From the NCBI RefSeq assembly GCF_001975825.1, contig NZ_MTKN01000017.1, forward strand, positions 1 to 64,000: a DNA stretch of 64,000 bases. The letters run 5' to 3'. This document shows positions 63,191 through 64,000 of this stretch, one piece after another (the first letter of the stretch is position 1; every line of letters starts with the position of its first letter). Source of the stretch: [Flexibacter] sp. ATCC 35208. Its GTDB lineage: Bacteria > Bacteroidota > Bacteroidia > Chitinophagales > Chitinophagaceae. The notes beneath the pieces are model-generated. The model worked only from the letters and a program-made list of their open reading frames with translations. It ran no database searches and was not told the DNA's origin. Made by a program: the position numbers and the translations under genes.

Positions 63191-63248
63191 TTGTTAGCTG
63201 TAAGAAATCTGGACAAAGACATTTTAGACTTAGAATTTTTTTAAACAT

Positions 63249-63851
63249 ATGGCGGTTAAAAATTTCGTTGTAGCAAGTTTTGATGATGAGGCGGTATTAT
63301 TTCCGGCAGTTAAAAAAGTAAGAACTGCGGGCTACAAAATCCATGATGTATACACACCATTTCCAGTACATGGTCTTGATCATGCAATGGGTCTTCGTGA
63401 AACCAGCCTGCACACTGCCGGTTTCATATATGGTGTTTGTGGTACTACGACAGCATTATCCTGCATGAGCTGGATCTTTACATCAGACTGGCCTTTGAAC
63501 ATCGGTGGTAAGCCACACTTTCCATTACCGGCGTTCATACCTATTACCTTCGAGTTGACAGTACTGTTCGCTGCGGTAGGTATGGTAATGACCTTCTGCT
63601 ACCTGTGTAACCTGATGCCAGGTGTGAAGAAACACATCTTCCATCCACGTCAGACAGACGATCTGTTTGTAATGGCTATCGAGGTAACTGCTAAAACAAA
63701 CGCTGAAGAAGTGAAAGCCCTGCTGGCAAAAGCTGGTGGACTGGAAATCAACGAACAGCGTGCGGAAGCAGGATGGTGGTACGGTCGTTTCGATGAGGAT
63801 GATGAACCTACCCTGTACAAGAACGCACAGACTGCACCTGTAAACGCGTAA
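63249..63851 (+). CDS. actD: Alternative complex III subunit ActD (DUF3341)
   Basis: 200 residues. N-terminal alpha/beta part (VVASFDDEAVLFPAVKKVRT, DVYTPFPVHGLDHAMGL) followed by two transmembrane helices (~residues 58-78 and 96-120) and a C-terminal domain with LFVMAIEVTAKTNAEEVKAL. This is the DUF3341 family, invariably in ACIII operons, where it forms a peripheral membrane subunit. Gap to actC is 58 bp. Confidence 0.93.
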   Translation: MAVKNFVVASFDDEAVLFPAVKKVRTAGYKIHDVYTPFPVHGLDHAMGLRETSLHTAGFIYGVCGTTTALSCMSWIFTSDWPLNIGGKPHFPLPAFIPITFELTVLFAAVGMVMTFCYLCNLMPGVKKHIFHPRQTDDLFVMAIEVTAKTNAEEVKALLAKAGGLEINEQRAEAGWWYGRFDEDDEPTLYKNAQTAPVNA

Positions 63852-63929
63852 ACAACGATTTTAAAACTTCGCTGTAAAGCAGACTTACAGAGAAGTATAC
63901 AGAATATAAGCTTGAATTATAATAAACAG

Positions 63930-64000
63930 ATGAAAAGGACTTCCAACATATTGATCGCAGCTGCTTTGGTAAGTGGAGCTTTGGTATCGGTATCATGCAA
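63930..64000 (+). CDS. actE: Alternative complex III lipoprotein cytochrome ActE (5' end)
   Basis: Only the first 23 codons lie in the window. They encode a type II signal peptide (MKRTSNILIAAALVSG, then VSVSC) with a lipobox Cys at residue 23. In this operon position ActE is a lipid-anchored monohaem cytochrome c. The identity is inferred from order, since the haem motif is beyond the edge. Confidence 0.7.
   Translation, partial: MKRTSNILIAAALVSGALVSVSC

Overview
The window is chromosomal DNA of a Bacteroidota bacterium, most likely a Chitinophaga-like member of the Chitinophagaceae. The signs are a type IX secretion (T9SS) surface-protein locus with gliding-type C-terminal domains, PorP/SprF and PorE-like partners, TonB-dependent transport, a DUF5606 protein, promoters of the form TTG-N19-TAnnTTTG in place of the E. 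coli type, and an alternative complex III operon. The species is an inference. I saw no rRNA, tRNA or CRISPR array.

Layout: 1-2.9 kb is a scarred accessory patch with two secreted or lipoprotein orphans, a 185-bp near-identical direct repeat, a tyrosine-recombinase fragment, a truncated ORF with its terminator, and a MITE-like inverted repeat. 2.9-6.2 kb is a minus-strand carbohydrate cluster (GHL10-like protein, CBM9-like protein, PfkB sugar kinase). 6.4-11.4 kb is a TetR-TolC-HlyD-DHA2 drug efflux operon whose promoter overlaps a perfect palindrome. 11.7-12.3 kb holds two small orphans. 12.3-20.1 kb, on the minus strand, holds a Kef-type K+/H+ antiporter with its ancillary quinone reductase, a CLC chloride transporter, a transglutaminase-like membrane protein and a NACHT/STAND NTPase.

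20.8-35.7 kb is the centrepiece: an 11.8-kb gene for a ~3,925-residue T9SS cargo protein, followed by PorP/SprF and a PorE-like OmpA protein. The giant protein has nine CxxC modules, each followed by 1,1,1,1,2,2,3,4 and then 11 Ig-like modules. 36-42 kb has MATE, PfkB kinase, S1/P1 nuclease and uvrB. 42.3-46.3 kb has an ammonium transporter, a beta-barrel porin, a DUF2461 protein and a small orphan, with two different inverted-repeat elements between genes. 46.6-52 kb has asd, a lamin-tail T9SS protein, a DUF5606 protein and an M3 oligoendopeptidase, the last two separated by an unusual 11-bp-phased repeat array.

52-56.7 kb has a Fur-family regulator and SCO protein divergent from a TonB receptor, with a palindrome between the two promoters, then a DUF3575-like protein and purN with a probable TTG start. 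57-64 kb is the start of the alternative complex III operon (actA-B-C-D and the first codons of actE), which oxidises menaquinol and passes electrons to cytochrome c or an oxidase. Most genes outside 1-2.9 kb are ordinary core functions. The strongest candidates for new biology are the CxxC/Ig surface protein, the NACHT protein with its Bacteroidota-type N-terminal domain, and the structured intergenic elements.
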